From: Flavobacteriales bacterium | GTDB taxonomy: Bacteria > Bacteroidota > Bacteroidia > Flavobacteriales_F > PHOS-HE28 | Length of the DNA: 48,003 nt | Direction of reading: 5' to 3' | Assembly (NCBI GenBank): GCA_016717225.1 | Contig: JADKGB010000025.1 | Location: 1 to 48,003, forward strand | Shown: piece after piece, positions 25,332-33,657 of the stretch | Numbering within the stretch: the stretch's first letter is position 1 | Layout: every line of letters starts with the position of its first letter | Notes under the pieces: generated by a model | Told to the model about the DNA's origin: nothing | The model's database searches: none | Seen by the model: only the letters and a program-made list of their open reading frames with translations | Made by a program: the position numbers and the translations under genes

Positions 25332-27002
25332 ATGAACATGCTCCGCAACTATTGGAAGTCGTTCGCTTTCGCTGGCATCATTGCCACCGGCGCAGGCGTT
25401 GGCCTCGCTGCCGGCGACAACTACTTTGAGATCGGTAAGAACCTGGAGATCTTCAACGAGCTCTACAAGGAGCTTAACATCTACTATGTGGATGAGACGA
25501 ATCCCGGTGAATTGATGACGGTGGGGATCGACGCGATGTTGGAGAGCTTGGATCCATACACCCAGTTCATTGCCGAAACGGATATGGAAGACTATCGCTT
25601 CCAGACCACCGGGCAATACGGCGGCATTGGCGCATTGATCCGGGTGAAAGACGGAGGTATTGCGGTGAGCGAACCCTACGAGGGATCACCTGCACTGAAG
25701 AGTGGGATCCGTGCCGGCGACGCCATCATCGAGGTGGACGGGCGTCCTGTAAAGGGACTTCAAACCGAAGACGTCAGCAAAATGTTGAAGGGACAGGCTG
25801 GCACACAGGTGAAAGTGCTCACGAGTCGCAACGGGGGCGTGCCGGAAATGCGTGTTATCATGCGCGAGGAGATCAAGATACCCGACGTGCCCTACAAGGG
25901 TTTTGTGGATGACGCGAAGAAGGTTGGCTACTTGAAATTGAACAGTTTCACGCAGACCGCTGGACAGGATGTGCGCAATGCGGTGAAAGAACTGAAAGAG
26001 CAAGGCGCCGAGAAAATGATCCTGGATCTGCGAGGGAACGGCGGTGGCTTATTGCGGGAAGCCGTGAACATCGTGAACCTCTTTGTCCCGAAAGGCGAAA
26101 CAGTGGTCGAGACCAAAGGCAAAATGGCCGACTGGGACAAGACGTACAAGACGTTGAGCGAACCATTCGACGCAACGATGCCATTGGTGGTACTAACCGA
26201 CACCGGAAGTGCGAGCGCGAGCGAGATCGTAAGCGGTGCGTTGCAGGACTTGGATCGGGCAGTCATCCTTGGGCAGCGCACTTATGGGAAAGGGCTTGTG
26301 CAACAAACGCGTGACCTGTTCTACAACAGCAAGCTGAAGGTGACCGTCGCGAAGTACTACATCCCCAGCGGACGATGCATCCAGAAGCTCGATTATGCTC
26401 AGCACGATAGCACCGGGCATGCTGTGATCAAGGCCGATTCATTGGTCCGTGACTTCAAGACGAAAGCGGGAAGGCCGGTGATCGATGGGCGTGGTATTAC
26501 ACCGGATGTTCTGGTGAAAGAGCCCGACATGCCGAAGATCGTTGGTGGTCTTTACCTCGCTGATGTTTTCTACGACTTTGGCAACAAGTTCTACTGGAGC
26601 CACGACAGTATCGAAGCACCTGAAAAATTCAGGATCAGCGACGAGTTATGGGCGGAATTCACGGCTTTCGCGAAAGGAAAGAAGATCGAATACCGCACCG
26701 AGAGCAACGACGAGTTGAAAAAACTGGAGGAAGCCGCCAAGAAGGAACGTTACTACGAGCACGCGAAGACCGCGATCGACGCACTGCGTGCCGAACTGAA
26801 TCCCGATCGCACCGAAGAACTACAACGCTTCCGCACGGATATTGAAGAGGTGTTGCGCAGCGAGATCGCAGGGCGGTATTACCACACCACAGGTCGTGCG
26901 AAGTCGGTGCTTTCAACCGACCCGTTGGTAAAGCGGGCCATCGAGGTGCTCAACAGCACCGATTACGTTGGCATCCTGAACGGTACGGTAAAGGGCAATT
27001 GA
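25332..27002 (+). CDS. S41-family carboxy-terminal processing protease
   Basis: The 556-residue product has an N-terminal signal or membrane segment (WKSFAFAGIIATGAGVGLAA). A PDZ domain spans about residues 100-180 (GSPALKSGIRAGDAIIEVDG). The S41 catalytic core shows DTGSASASE with Ser295 and RTYGKGLVQ with Lys320, the usual Ser-Lys dyad. A C-terminal extension of about 180 residues is rich in charged helices. Such enzymes degrade or trim envelope proteins in the periplasm. The start is the first of two ATG codons (25332, 25338). It belongs to the DUF4271-hemD-rnpA-yidD operon. Confidence 0.93.
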   Translation: MNMLRNYWKSFAFAGIIATGAGVGLAAGDNYFEIGKNLEIFNELYKELNIYYVDETNPGELMTVGIDAMLESLDPYTQFIAETDMEDYRFQTTGQYGGIGALIRVKDGGIAVSEPYEGSPALKSGIRAGDAIIEVDGRPVKGLQTEDVSKMLKGQAGTQVKVLTSRNGGVPEMRVIMREEIKIPDVPYKGFVDDAKKVGYLKLNSFTQTAGQDVRNAVKELKEQGAEKMILDLRGNGGGLLREAVNIVNLFVPKGETVVETKGKMADWDKTYKTLSEPFDATMPLVVLTDTGSASASEIVSGALQDLDRAVILGQRTYGKGLVQQTRDLFYNSKLKVTVAKYYIPSGRCIQKLDYAQHDSTGHAVIKADSLVRDFKTKAGRPVIDGRGITPDVLVKEPDMPKIVGGLYLADVFYDFGNKFYWSHDSIEAPEKFRISDELWAEFTAFAKGKKIEYRTESNDELKKLEEAAKKERYYEHAKTAIDALRAELNPDRTEELQRFRTDIEEVLRSEIAGRYYHTTGRAKSVLSTDPLVKRAIEVLNSTDYVGILNGTVKGN

Positions 27003-27029
27003 CAGGCACCTGCGTGCGTTGAGCGATCG

Positions 27030-28613
27030 ATGATCGGTTCCGGGGATCGCTTCCGCCAGGTTCATGTGGGCGCACTCGCACTGGCGGCGATCATGCTGCC
27101 GTGGAGTGAATTCCTGTTGAGCAATGCCCAGTTTCTGCTCATCGGAAATTGGCTGCTCGAAGGAATTGTGCGCAAGGATCTTGCGGGACGGTTCAAGCGC
27201 GCGTTCACTTCTCCCCCGTGCTTGGTCTTCATCTCGTTCTTCGCACTGCATGTCTTCGGTCTATTGTGGACCGAAGACCTTGGCTGGGGCCTCGATCTCT
27301 GCCGCATTCTGTTGCCGGTAATTGCTTTCGCACCGGTATTGGCCTCATCGTCGCGACTGTCGAACAAGGAATTCCGAACCATTTTGCTTTTAGGCGCATG
27401 GAGCACTGTAGTGAGCACGATTGTTTGTTTGGCCCTGCGCTATGATGTGCTCGGACGGGGAGGTTACCGTGAGCTTTCCATATTCATCAGCCACATTCGG
27501 CTCGCCCTATTGCTTTGTTTCAGTGCAGCGGTGTTCGCTTTGCATTGGCCAGGACAACTCTGGAAACGGGTGTCACATGTCTTGGGGATAGGCTGGTGTG
27601 TCTTCTTCCTGGATCGTTTGAGCAGCCTTTTGGGCCTCGCCATTCTCGGCCTGATCAGTATCTACATCATCTGGCGATGGAGTGCATCCCAACCAAGGCC
27701 CATGCGCTTGATGTTGCGCACCTTCCTGCTTGCTGTACCGATCGCTTGTTTGGGATACGCCCGATGGTGCGCTTTCGAGTACCACGCTTCTGAGACCATG
27801 GATTTTTCCCGTTTGGAAACCACCAGCGCCGGTGGAGAGCGTTACTACAACGACACGCTGAACCCACAGCATGAGAACGGGCATTTTGTGTGGATCCAAA
27901 TTGCGGATGGCGAACTCGAGCGGGCATGGAGCAGGCGCAGCCGTTATGACTATCAGCACCTGGACCAAGCTGGCCAGCCATTGCGTTCCACACTGGTGCG
28001 CTATATGAGCAGCCTGGGGCTGCGCAAGGATTCCATTGGAGCGTTGGCCCTTACGGATGCGGATATACAGCGTATCGAGCTTGGGGTGAGCAGTGTTCGC
28101 ACAGGGCGGCGCGATCCGATACGGGCCCGTATCGATCAGGTGCTGTATGAAGTGGAGCGTTTCCGTGCAACGGGAAATGCCAGTGGTTATTCGGTTGCCA
28201 TGCGCTACGAGTTTCTACGAGCAGGCTGGGCGATCGCGAAAGAGCACCTGCTCGTAGGAGTGGGTACTGGAGATACCCGCCCAGCGTTCGCGGCACAGTA
28301 CGAACGCATGAACAGTCCATTGGATGAGCGCTGGCGACTGCGCGCACACAACGAATACCTCACGTTGTTGATCAGCTTCGGAGCGTTTGGCCTGCTGTGG
28401 AGCTTGTTCGCGTGGCTCTGGCCTGCGTGGAAGGTGAGCGCCAACAAAACCCCTCTCTTCGTTTGTTGGGCGATCGTGTTCGGCATTTCGTGCCTGAGCG
28501 AGGATACCGTGGAAACACAAATGGGCGCGACATTCTTTGCCTTCTACTATGCGCTGCTGGTGTTCGCTGCTCCGATCACACCCGCAGCTGACCCGCCGAT
28601 CGGCACCCGTTGA
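27030..28613 (+). CDS. O-antigen ligase-like polytopic membrane protein (Wzy_C type)
   Basis: The 527-residue protein has about ten hydrophobic segments and a large hydrophilic loop at about residues 250-395, the topology of the O-antigen ligase/Wzy family. The late segment YEFLRAGWAIAKEHLLVGVGTGD, followed by HNEYLTLLISFGAFGLLWSL, is the typical Wzy_C signature including the HNxxL motif. The predicted role is attaching or polymerising surface glycans on the outer side of the inner membrane. The gene is the last of the operon and starts 27 bases after the protease stop. A glycosyltransferase gene converges on it, which fits a glycan locus, but no other polysaccharide genes are nearby. Confidence 0.82.
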   Translation: MIGSGDRFRQVHVGALALAAIMLPWSEFLLSNAQFLLIGNWLLEGIVRKDLAGRFKRAFTSPPCLVFISFFALHVFGLLWTEDLGWGLDLCRILLPVIAFAPVLASSSRLSNKEFRTILLLGAWSTVVSTIVCLALRYDVLGRGGYRELSIFISHIRLALLLCFSAAVFALHWPGQLWKRVSHVLGIGWCVFFLDRLSSLLGLAILGLISIYIIWRWSASQPRPMRLMLRTFLLAVPIACLGYARWCAFEYHASETMDFSRLETTSAGGERYYNDTLNPQHENGHFVWIQIADGELERAWSRRSRYDYQHLDQAGQPLRSTLVRYMSSLGLRKDSIGALALTDADIQRIELGVSSVRTGRRDPIRARIDQVLYEVERFRATGNASGYSVAMRYEFLRAGWAIAKEHLLVGVGTGDTRPAFAAQYERMNSPLDERWRLRAHNEYLTLLISFGAFGLLWSLFAWLWPAWKVSANKTPLFVCWAIVFGISCLSEDTVETQMGATFFAFYYALLVFAAPITPAADPPIGTR

Positions 28614-28644
28614 TCCAATAAACACGAGGAGAGGCCAACCTCGA

Positions 28645-29400
28645 TCATCCCGCCGAATGGCGGAGAGATCGAAGTTTCTTGTACTTCTGGAATGTCGCGT
28701 GCGCGCTGATGCGTGCGATCAGGAACCCGTGATAGCCGTCAAGAAAGCCGAGCTGTACGAAATAGCTACCGATGAATTTCGCGATCGGGCTTAGCAAGAG
28801 CTTCCAGACTGGCGCTGTTCTTCCCTGCTCAAAGTATGCCTTCGCGGCAATGGTTGTGAAATAGTCCGCTTGCCGAACATGATCGCTCACGCTGTTGTAA
28901 CTGAAATGCAACAGGTCTCCATCAAGATGCACTACTTGGCCGCCTGCCTCAAGTTCGTACCGGTCATGCGGGTTGGTGCCCGCCCAACGCCCCTTCCGAC
29001 TGTCCCATAGACGCAGTTTAACATCGGGGTACCACCCGCCATGGCGTATCCAGGTTCCGCAATAATTGGTCAGGCGGTTCATGGTATAACCGGTCGCGTC
29101 ACTATCCCGCTTCACTTTCACGATGGACCGTTGGAGCTTCTCATCCAGTGCCTCGTCGGCATCCAACGAAAGCACCCATGGGAATTTCGCTTGTGTGATC
29201 GCCCAGTTCTTCTGTTCTATATGACCCTCGAAGGCATGTTGCACGAAGCGGGCACCGTGCTCCCTCGCGATCCGTTCTGTTGCGTCCGTACTGAACGAAT
29301 CCACCACCACGACATCGTCAGCGATGCTTGCCACGGAAGCCAGGCAACGCGCCAGGTTACATTCTTCGTTCTTGGTGATGATGACTACGCTGATCTCCAT
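28645..29400 (-). CDS. Family 2 glycosyltransferase
   Basis: The 251-residue product begins MEISVVIITKNEECNLARCLAS, the usual start of GT-A family 2 enzymes of the WaaE/KdtX type. It continues with ADDVVVVDSFSTDAT and the DxD-containing WVLSLDADEALDEKL. The later part contains RLTNYCGTWIRHGGWYPD, common in LPS core glycosyltransferases, and a hydrophobic anchor near the C terminus. The start at 29400 is preferred over the frame reaching 29430 because a TACCTTCG box at 29413-29420 lies between them. It should add a sugar to lipid A core or a similar surface glycan at the cytosolic face. Confidence 0.87.
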   Translation of the reverse strand: MEISVVIITKNEECNLARCLASVASIADDVVVVDSFSTDATERIAREHGARFVQHAFEGHIEQKNWAITQAKFPWVLSLDADEALDEKLQRSIVKVKRDSDATGYTMNRLTNYCGTWIRHGGWYPDVKLRLWDSRKGRWAGTNPHDRYELEAGGQVVHLDGDLLHFSYNSVSDHVRQADYFTTIAAKAYFEQGRTAPVWKLLLSPIAKFIGSYFVQLGFLDGYHGFLIARISAHATFQKYKKLRSLRHSAG

Positions 29401-29412
29401 GCGCGATGCGGT

Positions 29413-29420
29413 CGAAGGTA
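29413..29420 (-). promoter_or_regulatory. Promoter -7 box TACCTTCG upstream of the glycosyltransferase gene
   Basis: The minus strand reads TACCTTCGACCGC and then the ATG 12 bases later. It matches TAnnTTYG and decides the start codon. Confidence 0.5.
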
Positions 29421-29432
29421 TGCCCAACAACA

Positions 29433-29460
29433 GAACAGCCTCGTTCTCACAAGGCTGTTC
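29433..29460 (-). terminator. Hairpin after the subtilase gene
   Basis: GAACAGCCT (29433-29441) and AGGCTGTTC (29452-29460) are perfect inverted copies with a ten-base loop, 20 bases after the stop of the S8 protease gene. It probably ends that transcript ahead of the glycosyltransferase promoter. Confidence 0.5.
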
Positions 29461-29480
29461 AACAGGACGAATGGGCGGAC

Positions 29481-32099
29481 TCAGAAATGGACTACTTCGA
29501 ACTTTCCGCGGGCTATTTCCGAGCCATTGTTGAGCACACGGTAGAGGTAAAGGCCGTTGCCAAAGCTGGTCGTAGAAAGGTTGATGCGAGCCCCTGTCAG
29601 GTTTTTCGCCGCCACCAACTTGCCTGCACTATCCAGAACCTCGATCGAATAGACCCCGGCTAGTGAAAGGGGCAGTTCGATCACAATATGCTGGTCCGCA
29701 GGATTGGGAAATAGCATCACGTTGGCTGATGCAAGCCCATCATTGATCCCTTGCGCCGTTTCCAGGTTCACGCAATAGTCTTCGGTCTCGCCATAACCAT
29801 AGCCTGTTTCACAGCCGTCGGTCGCTGGAGCATTGTACTTCATGATCACGCGGAGACGAGTAGCGCCAACTGGTGATCCGACCGGAACGACAAGTGATCC
29901 TGTGATCTCCGCTTGATCCGTTTGTCCGGCATCGAACACCAATTCGCTGGGGCTTTCGAACTGGGTATCACCATCCAGATCGATCCAGACTTTCCAATAT
30001 TCCGGATAGTTGAAGTTCGAGAAGCCAGGTGTAAGTATGATCGGGTATGATTGCCCAATGACCAATGTTGTGCTTTGATCGGTGAACGCATTATAACCAT
30101 CATCGTTCCCGCTCTCATTGTCAATGCTGTTCAGCCTGACGCGGTCGATCCATTCTGTAGTGGCGTCATCGGCAACACTTGGGCAGAAAGTGGCATCCAC
30201 ACACTGCCCACAACCGGGCGTATTGAAGAGTGCAGAAGTTCCCCAATCACTCGTAGTGATCCCGTTGCAGGTGGAGCGCATTTGAACCTCGTAATTCGAG
30301 CAACCCGAAAGGCCTGAGAGCGATGCTGCTGAGCCAGTAAGCCCATTCAGCGCTGTCCAATTGTTGGATCCTAACAGGCCGTAGCGCAGGTCGTATGTTG
30401 ATGCGGCCAGGACGGTATTCCAGATCACGTTCGCGTTCGCAGGGTCCACGGCGGAAGCAGTGATAGAAGCCGGGGCCGTGCAGCAGCCTTCGCTCGTGAA
30501 AACGGATGAGGCACTGAACCCGCTGGTGGTGTTATCGCAGATAGACTCCACCTGGAATTCATAGGGCGTACATGCGATGAGAAAACCAAGGTTCAACACG
30601 TTCTCGTTCCAATTGAACACGGTTGTCCAATCCGTGGATCCAAGTTGCCGATAACGCACATTAACGAGACCGCCTGTCGAATTGCTCCACGCCAGCGTAG
30701 CGTTGCTGAGGTCGTTCACGGTCGCGTTCAAATTGTACGGGACAGGGCAAGCACCACACCCGTTCATGATCCATTGCAAACTGTTGTAGCTGTTGATACG
30801 GCCGCCGGTAACCGTATTGCCCGGCAAATTGCCCACCTGTTCAACACCATTGAAGAGCGCTTGTCGCACATACAACGCACCCGCCTGTGCGTCGCTTTGG
30901 ACCAGATCCATAAGGCTCGCGCATGGAGCACTGTACAGCAGTGCGATGACGCCAGCAGTAAGCGGGCTTGCGAACGAAGTACCGCTTGTGCTCCCGGTTC
31001 CGCCGTTGATATTGGTGGTTACTACGGAAGACCCCGGCGCTCCTACATCAATGGTGGTGAGCCCATAACCGCTGAACGTTCGTTGGTCGTCGATGTTCGT
31101 CGCGGTAACGCTGATCATGAAATCGCTGGGGCAAGCCGTGGGCAGATCACCTACCACATCGATATCCACATTGTTGTTCGCGGTTGCGCCACAATTCAGA
31201 ATGCCAGCTGTCCCAAGTGTGTCGTACATCGCGCACCAGAGCGGGGCATCGTCCGGCTGGCCACCATCGATGCCCCAGCTCGCGTTCGTAGCCACAACGA
31301 ATGCTCCTTGAGCGCCGTCGGTTTGGTTGTAAAGCCGGCGCATCACCAAAGGATACGTATGTGAGGCGATCACCCCCGCATCACTCGCACCAGTGTTGGC
31401 CACCACCATCATTTTGACAGCCCAATTGGCGCCTACAACTTGGCTGCCGTTGTTCCCAACGGAACCGATCATGCCGGCCACTTGAGTTCCATGGCTTCCT
31501 CCGTAGATCTGGTCGTCGTTGGCATCCGCATCCCATCCTTGGTAGTCGTCCACGTACCCGTTGCCATCATCATCCACATTGTTGTTCGGCACTTCGTTAC
31601 GATTGAACCACGCATTGGCCAGCAGATCAGGATGCGGCAGATTAGCGTTCTCAACTATGCACACCACGATCGTGTCACCGGTAGCGGTAATCCCTCCGGT
31701 AGTAATGTCCCAAGCCTGTTGGCTGTCGATGTTGGTGTGGTGCCATTGCGCAGCGAATCCATCATCATTGGGCAGTACACGCAGCTTCAATTGGTGATTG
31801 TTCTGCGCCAATTGGACGGCATGGTGCTGGCGAACCGTTCGCAACATTTCCACTTGGGATACCGCGCTCGCATCGAACTGCAACAACCAGGTACGCATGG
31901 GGGCACTGATCTCCCGCTCCACGTGCAGGCCGCTGGCACCTCGGTCGAGACGGGCCACATCATCCACGATCTGTTGGGGAGATGCGCCGGGCATGAGCAT
32001 TACGAGAATATCACCTGGAATAGCCTCTGGGCGTTGGGCTTGCGAAACGGCGAAGGAGAAAAGAGCAAGCGAGAAAAAGAGAGTACTTAAAAGACGCAT
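29481..32099 (-). CDS. Secreted S8 (subtilisin-like) protease with FN3 repeats, GEVED domain and T9SS sorting domain
   Basis: The 872-residue product starts at MRLLSTLFFSLALFSFAVSQ, a signal peptide; the TACATTTG box at 32160-32167 rules out the frame reaching 32162. The S8 domain (about 130-440) contains HPDL, the glycine- and aspartate-rich DDDGNGYVDD, SHGTQVAG (His203) and GTSFASP (Ser375). At the place of the catalytic Asp, the sequence is IVENANLPHPDL, so Glu150 stands for Asp. Two fibronectin type III repeats follow (YNLNATVNDLSNATLAWS and the one after ITASAVDPANANVIW). A GEVED-type domain (YWKVWIDLDGDTQFESPSEL) and a T9SS type A domain (VMLFPNPADQHIVIELP) end the protein. It should be exported by T9SS to the surface or medium. 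Confidence 0.9.
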   Translation of the reverse strand: MRLLSTLFFSLALFSFAVSQAQRPEAIPGDILVMLMPGASPQQIVDDVARLDRGASGLHVEREISAPMRTWLLQFDASAVSQVEMLRTVRQHHAVQLAQNNHQLKLRVLPNDDGFAAQWHHTNIDSQQAWDITTGGITATGDTIVVCIVENANLPHPDLLANAWFNRNEVPNNNVDDDGNGYVDDYQGWDADANDDQIYGGSHGTQVAGMIGSVGNNGSQVVGANWAVKMMVVANTGASDAGVIASHTYPLVMRRLYNQTDGAQGAFVVATNASWGIDGGQPDDAPLWCAMYDTLGTAGILNCGATANNNVDIDVVGDLPTACPSDFMISVTATNIDDQRTFSGYGLTTIDVGAPGSSVVTTNINGGTGSTSGTSFASPLTAGVIALLYSAPCASLMDLVQSDAQAGALYVRQALFNGVEQVGNLPGNTVTGGRINSYNSLQWIMNGCGACPVPYNLNATVNDLSNATLAWSNSTGGLVNVRYRQLGSTDWTTVFNWNENVLNLGFLIACTPYEFQVESICDNTTSGFSASSVFTSEGCCTAPASITASAVDPANANVIWNTVLAASTYDLRYGLLGSNNWTALNGLTGSAASLSGLSGCSNYEVQMRSTCNGITTSDWGTSALFNTPGCGQCVDATFCPSVADDATTEWIDRVRLNSIDNESGNDDGYNAFTDQSTTLVIGQSYPIILTPGFSNFNYPEYWKVWIDLDGDTQFESPSELVFDAGQTDQAEITGSLVVPVGSPVGATRLRVIMKYNAPATDGCETGYGYGETEDYCVNLETAQGINDGLASANVMLFPNPADQHIVIELPLSLAGVYSIEVLDSAGKLVAAKNLTGARINLSTTSFGNGLYLYRVLNNGSEIARGKFEVVHF

Positions 32100-32159
32100 G
32101 AGTTCAAAAGTTCGGTTATCGAAGCCCCATTCCAAAAAGGCACTTCCATGGGCGAAGCA

Positions 32160-32167
32160 CAAATGTA
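32160..32167 (-). promoter_or_regulatory. Promoter -7 box TACATTTG upstream of the subtilase gene
   Basis: The minus strand reads TACATTTGTGC, an exact TAnnTTTG match 60 bases before the chosen ATG and overlapping the longer alternative frame. Confidence 0.5.
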
Positions 32168-32240
32168 GAGGGGGCCTCGGGGGATAGACGGTTTTTTCGA
32201 CCAGCGCGATGCCCGAAGAACGCCGGGGTTGGAGGGCTGT

Positions 32241-33524
32241 TCAGCGATTCGAAAAAATAATGGACGCTTTGCCCAGGACCATACCGCTGTTATCGCGAAG
32301 AAGAGCGAAGTAGAACCCTTCCGGAAGGGAGCCGCGTTCGATGCTCACTTCTTGCAAACTGATATGCGCAGTAGTGCGCACCAACCTGCCTGCTGTCTCG
32401 AAAAGCGAAACGGAGGCCACCGACCATGCGAATGGGAATTGCACCGATACTTGGCTGTTAGCTGGCACTGGGAATGCAACCAACACAACTTCATTTACCG
32501 TAGTCGGAAATATACTTGTTATGCAACTTGTTTGTGCGCACCAGCCAACCGCACTGCCCACTGTTCCAAGGTTCACATCCAAAAAGGGTTCAACGGAAGT
32601 GGACAACGTAGCATCACATATATCCGGACCCAGATCAATAAGACCAGTCGCGTAGTTGATAGAAGAATCTTGCACACAGATATCGCCATGGCCTTGTATG
32701 TGGCCGAAGTTCTTCAGGTTACCGCATTCAATGTGAGCGTTGAAAGGGAAGTGGTCGAGGTTACATTGGAACGGTAGATCGGAGCGACCTATTTGTAATA
32801 GTCGGCCCACCTTCATGAAACCATTATTTTCAATCGAATTGAGATCGAGCAGCGTGTCAACCTCGAGGTACGCACTTGGCTCATTGAACAAAGTTCCAAC
32901 GCTTACTAGGCATGCGCCGAAATGTGCGTAAGCCAAGTTGACAAATACAAGGTCAAGATTGGCCCCTTGAAAAGCAAGGGTGTCAAAATTGTAGAATCCA
33001 CCCGCCCAGAAAAAATCACCATCCATCCGGCCATGATTGGTGACAATAGAGTACTGCCCAAGGTTGAGGGTATCGATCGCGTGCATGGTTCCCGTGTTCA
33101 AAGCAGAATCGCCCCAAAGCCAAAGCACACTGGCTGTGATTGTGCCATTGTTCACCCACCAGTGCGTTCCGAATGGCTGTACAATTCGGCGCACATCCAC
33201 TGCGCCGTCGTTTTGGAAAAGGCCGGTGAAGGTTAACGTATCCGTAGAGGCCAGCGAACCCGTGAAAGTCACATTCACCAACGCGTTCGAAAACGTCAAC
33301 GATTCGTTTGCACTGACAGCATGATCGATAAACAACGTATCGCAGGTGCTTGGTGCGCAGCCGCAATCCCAGATCAGTGGGTTGGAGATCTCGCCACTAG
33401 TTATTGTATTGCAAGTTGATGCTTCGGTGTGAATGCCGCCAAGCGTGCATGCTATGAACAGGCCTGGTTTAGTTACAGATCGAAGCAATTCCGCCAAGGT
33501 TCGCATAAGAAGCCCGTTGCTCAT
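32241..33524 (-). CDS. Secreted protein with a probable T9SS type A sorting domain
   Basis: The 427-residue product has a signal-like N terminus (VTKPGLFIACTLGGIHTEAS); the start is either M1 or M7 (33506). The middle part is rich in Asn, Gly and Thr and repeats short strands such as SNALVNVTFTGSLASTDTLT and NHGRMDGDFFWAGGFYNFDT, consistent with a beta-helix or adhesin-like fold. The last 80 residues (VLVAFPVPANSQVSVQFPF, then FYFALLRDNSGMVLGKASI) resemble the T9SS C-terminal domain. No catalytic motif is seen. The neighbour upstream on the same strand direction is murF-alr, with a 133-base gap without a clear promoter box. Confidence 0.75.
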   Translation of the reverse strand: MSNGLLMRTLAELLRSVTKPGLFIACTLGGIHTEASTCNTITSGEISNPLIWDCGCAPSTCDTLFIDHAVSANESLTFSNALVNVTFTGSLASTDTLTFTGLFQNDGAVDVRRIVQPFGTHWWVNNGTITASVLWLWGDSALNTGTMHAIDTLNLGQYSIVTNHGRMDGDFFWAGGFYNFDTLAFQGANLDLVFVNLAYAHFGACLVSVGTLFNEPSAYLEVDTLLDLNSIENNGFMKVGRLLQIGRSDLPFQCNLDHFPFNAHIECGNLKNFGHIQGHGDICVQDSSINYATGLIDLGPDICDATLSTSVEPFLDVNLGTVGSAVGWCAQTSCITSIFPTTVNEVVLVAFPVPANSQVSVQFPFAWSVASVSLFETAGRLVRTTAHISLQEVSIERGSLPEGFYFALLRDNSGMVLGKASIIFSNR

Positions 33525-33657
33525 TCTTCGATCGTAGTAGTAGTTCTTGGTCTTCTAGAAGACGCGTTGCAACTTTTCAGTTCAAAACGAAATAACGACA
33601 GGTCCCTCGCTCCACCGACACATTCAAGTGCCATTCAGTCCCTTCGGCTATACTGGT

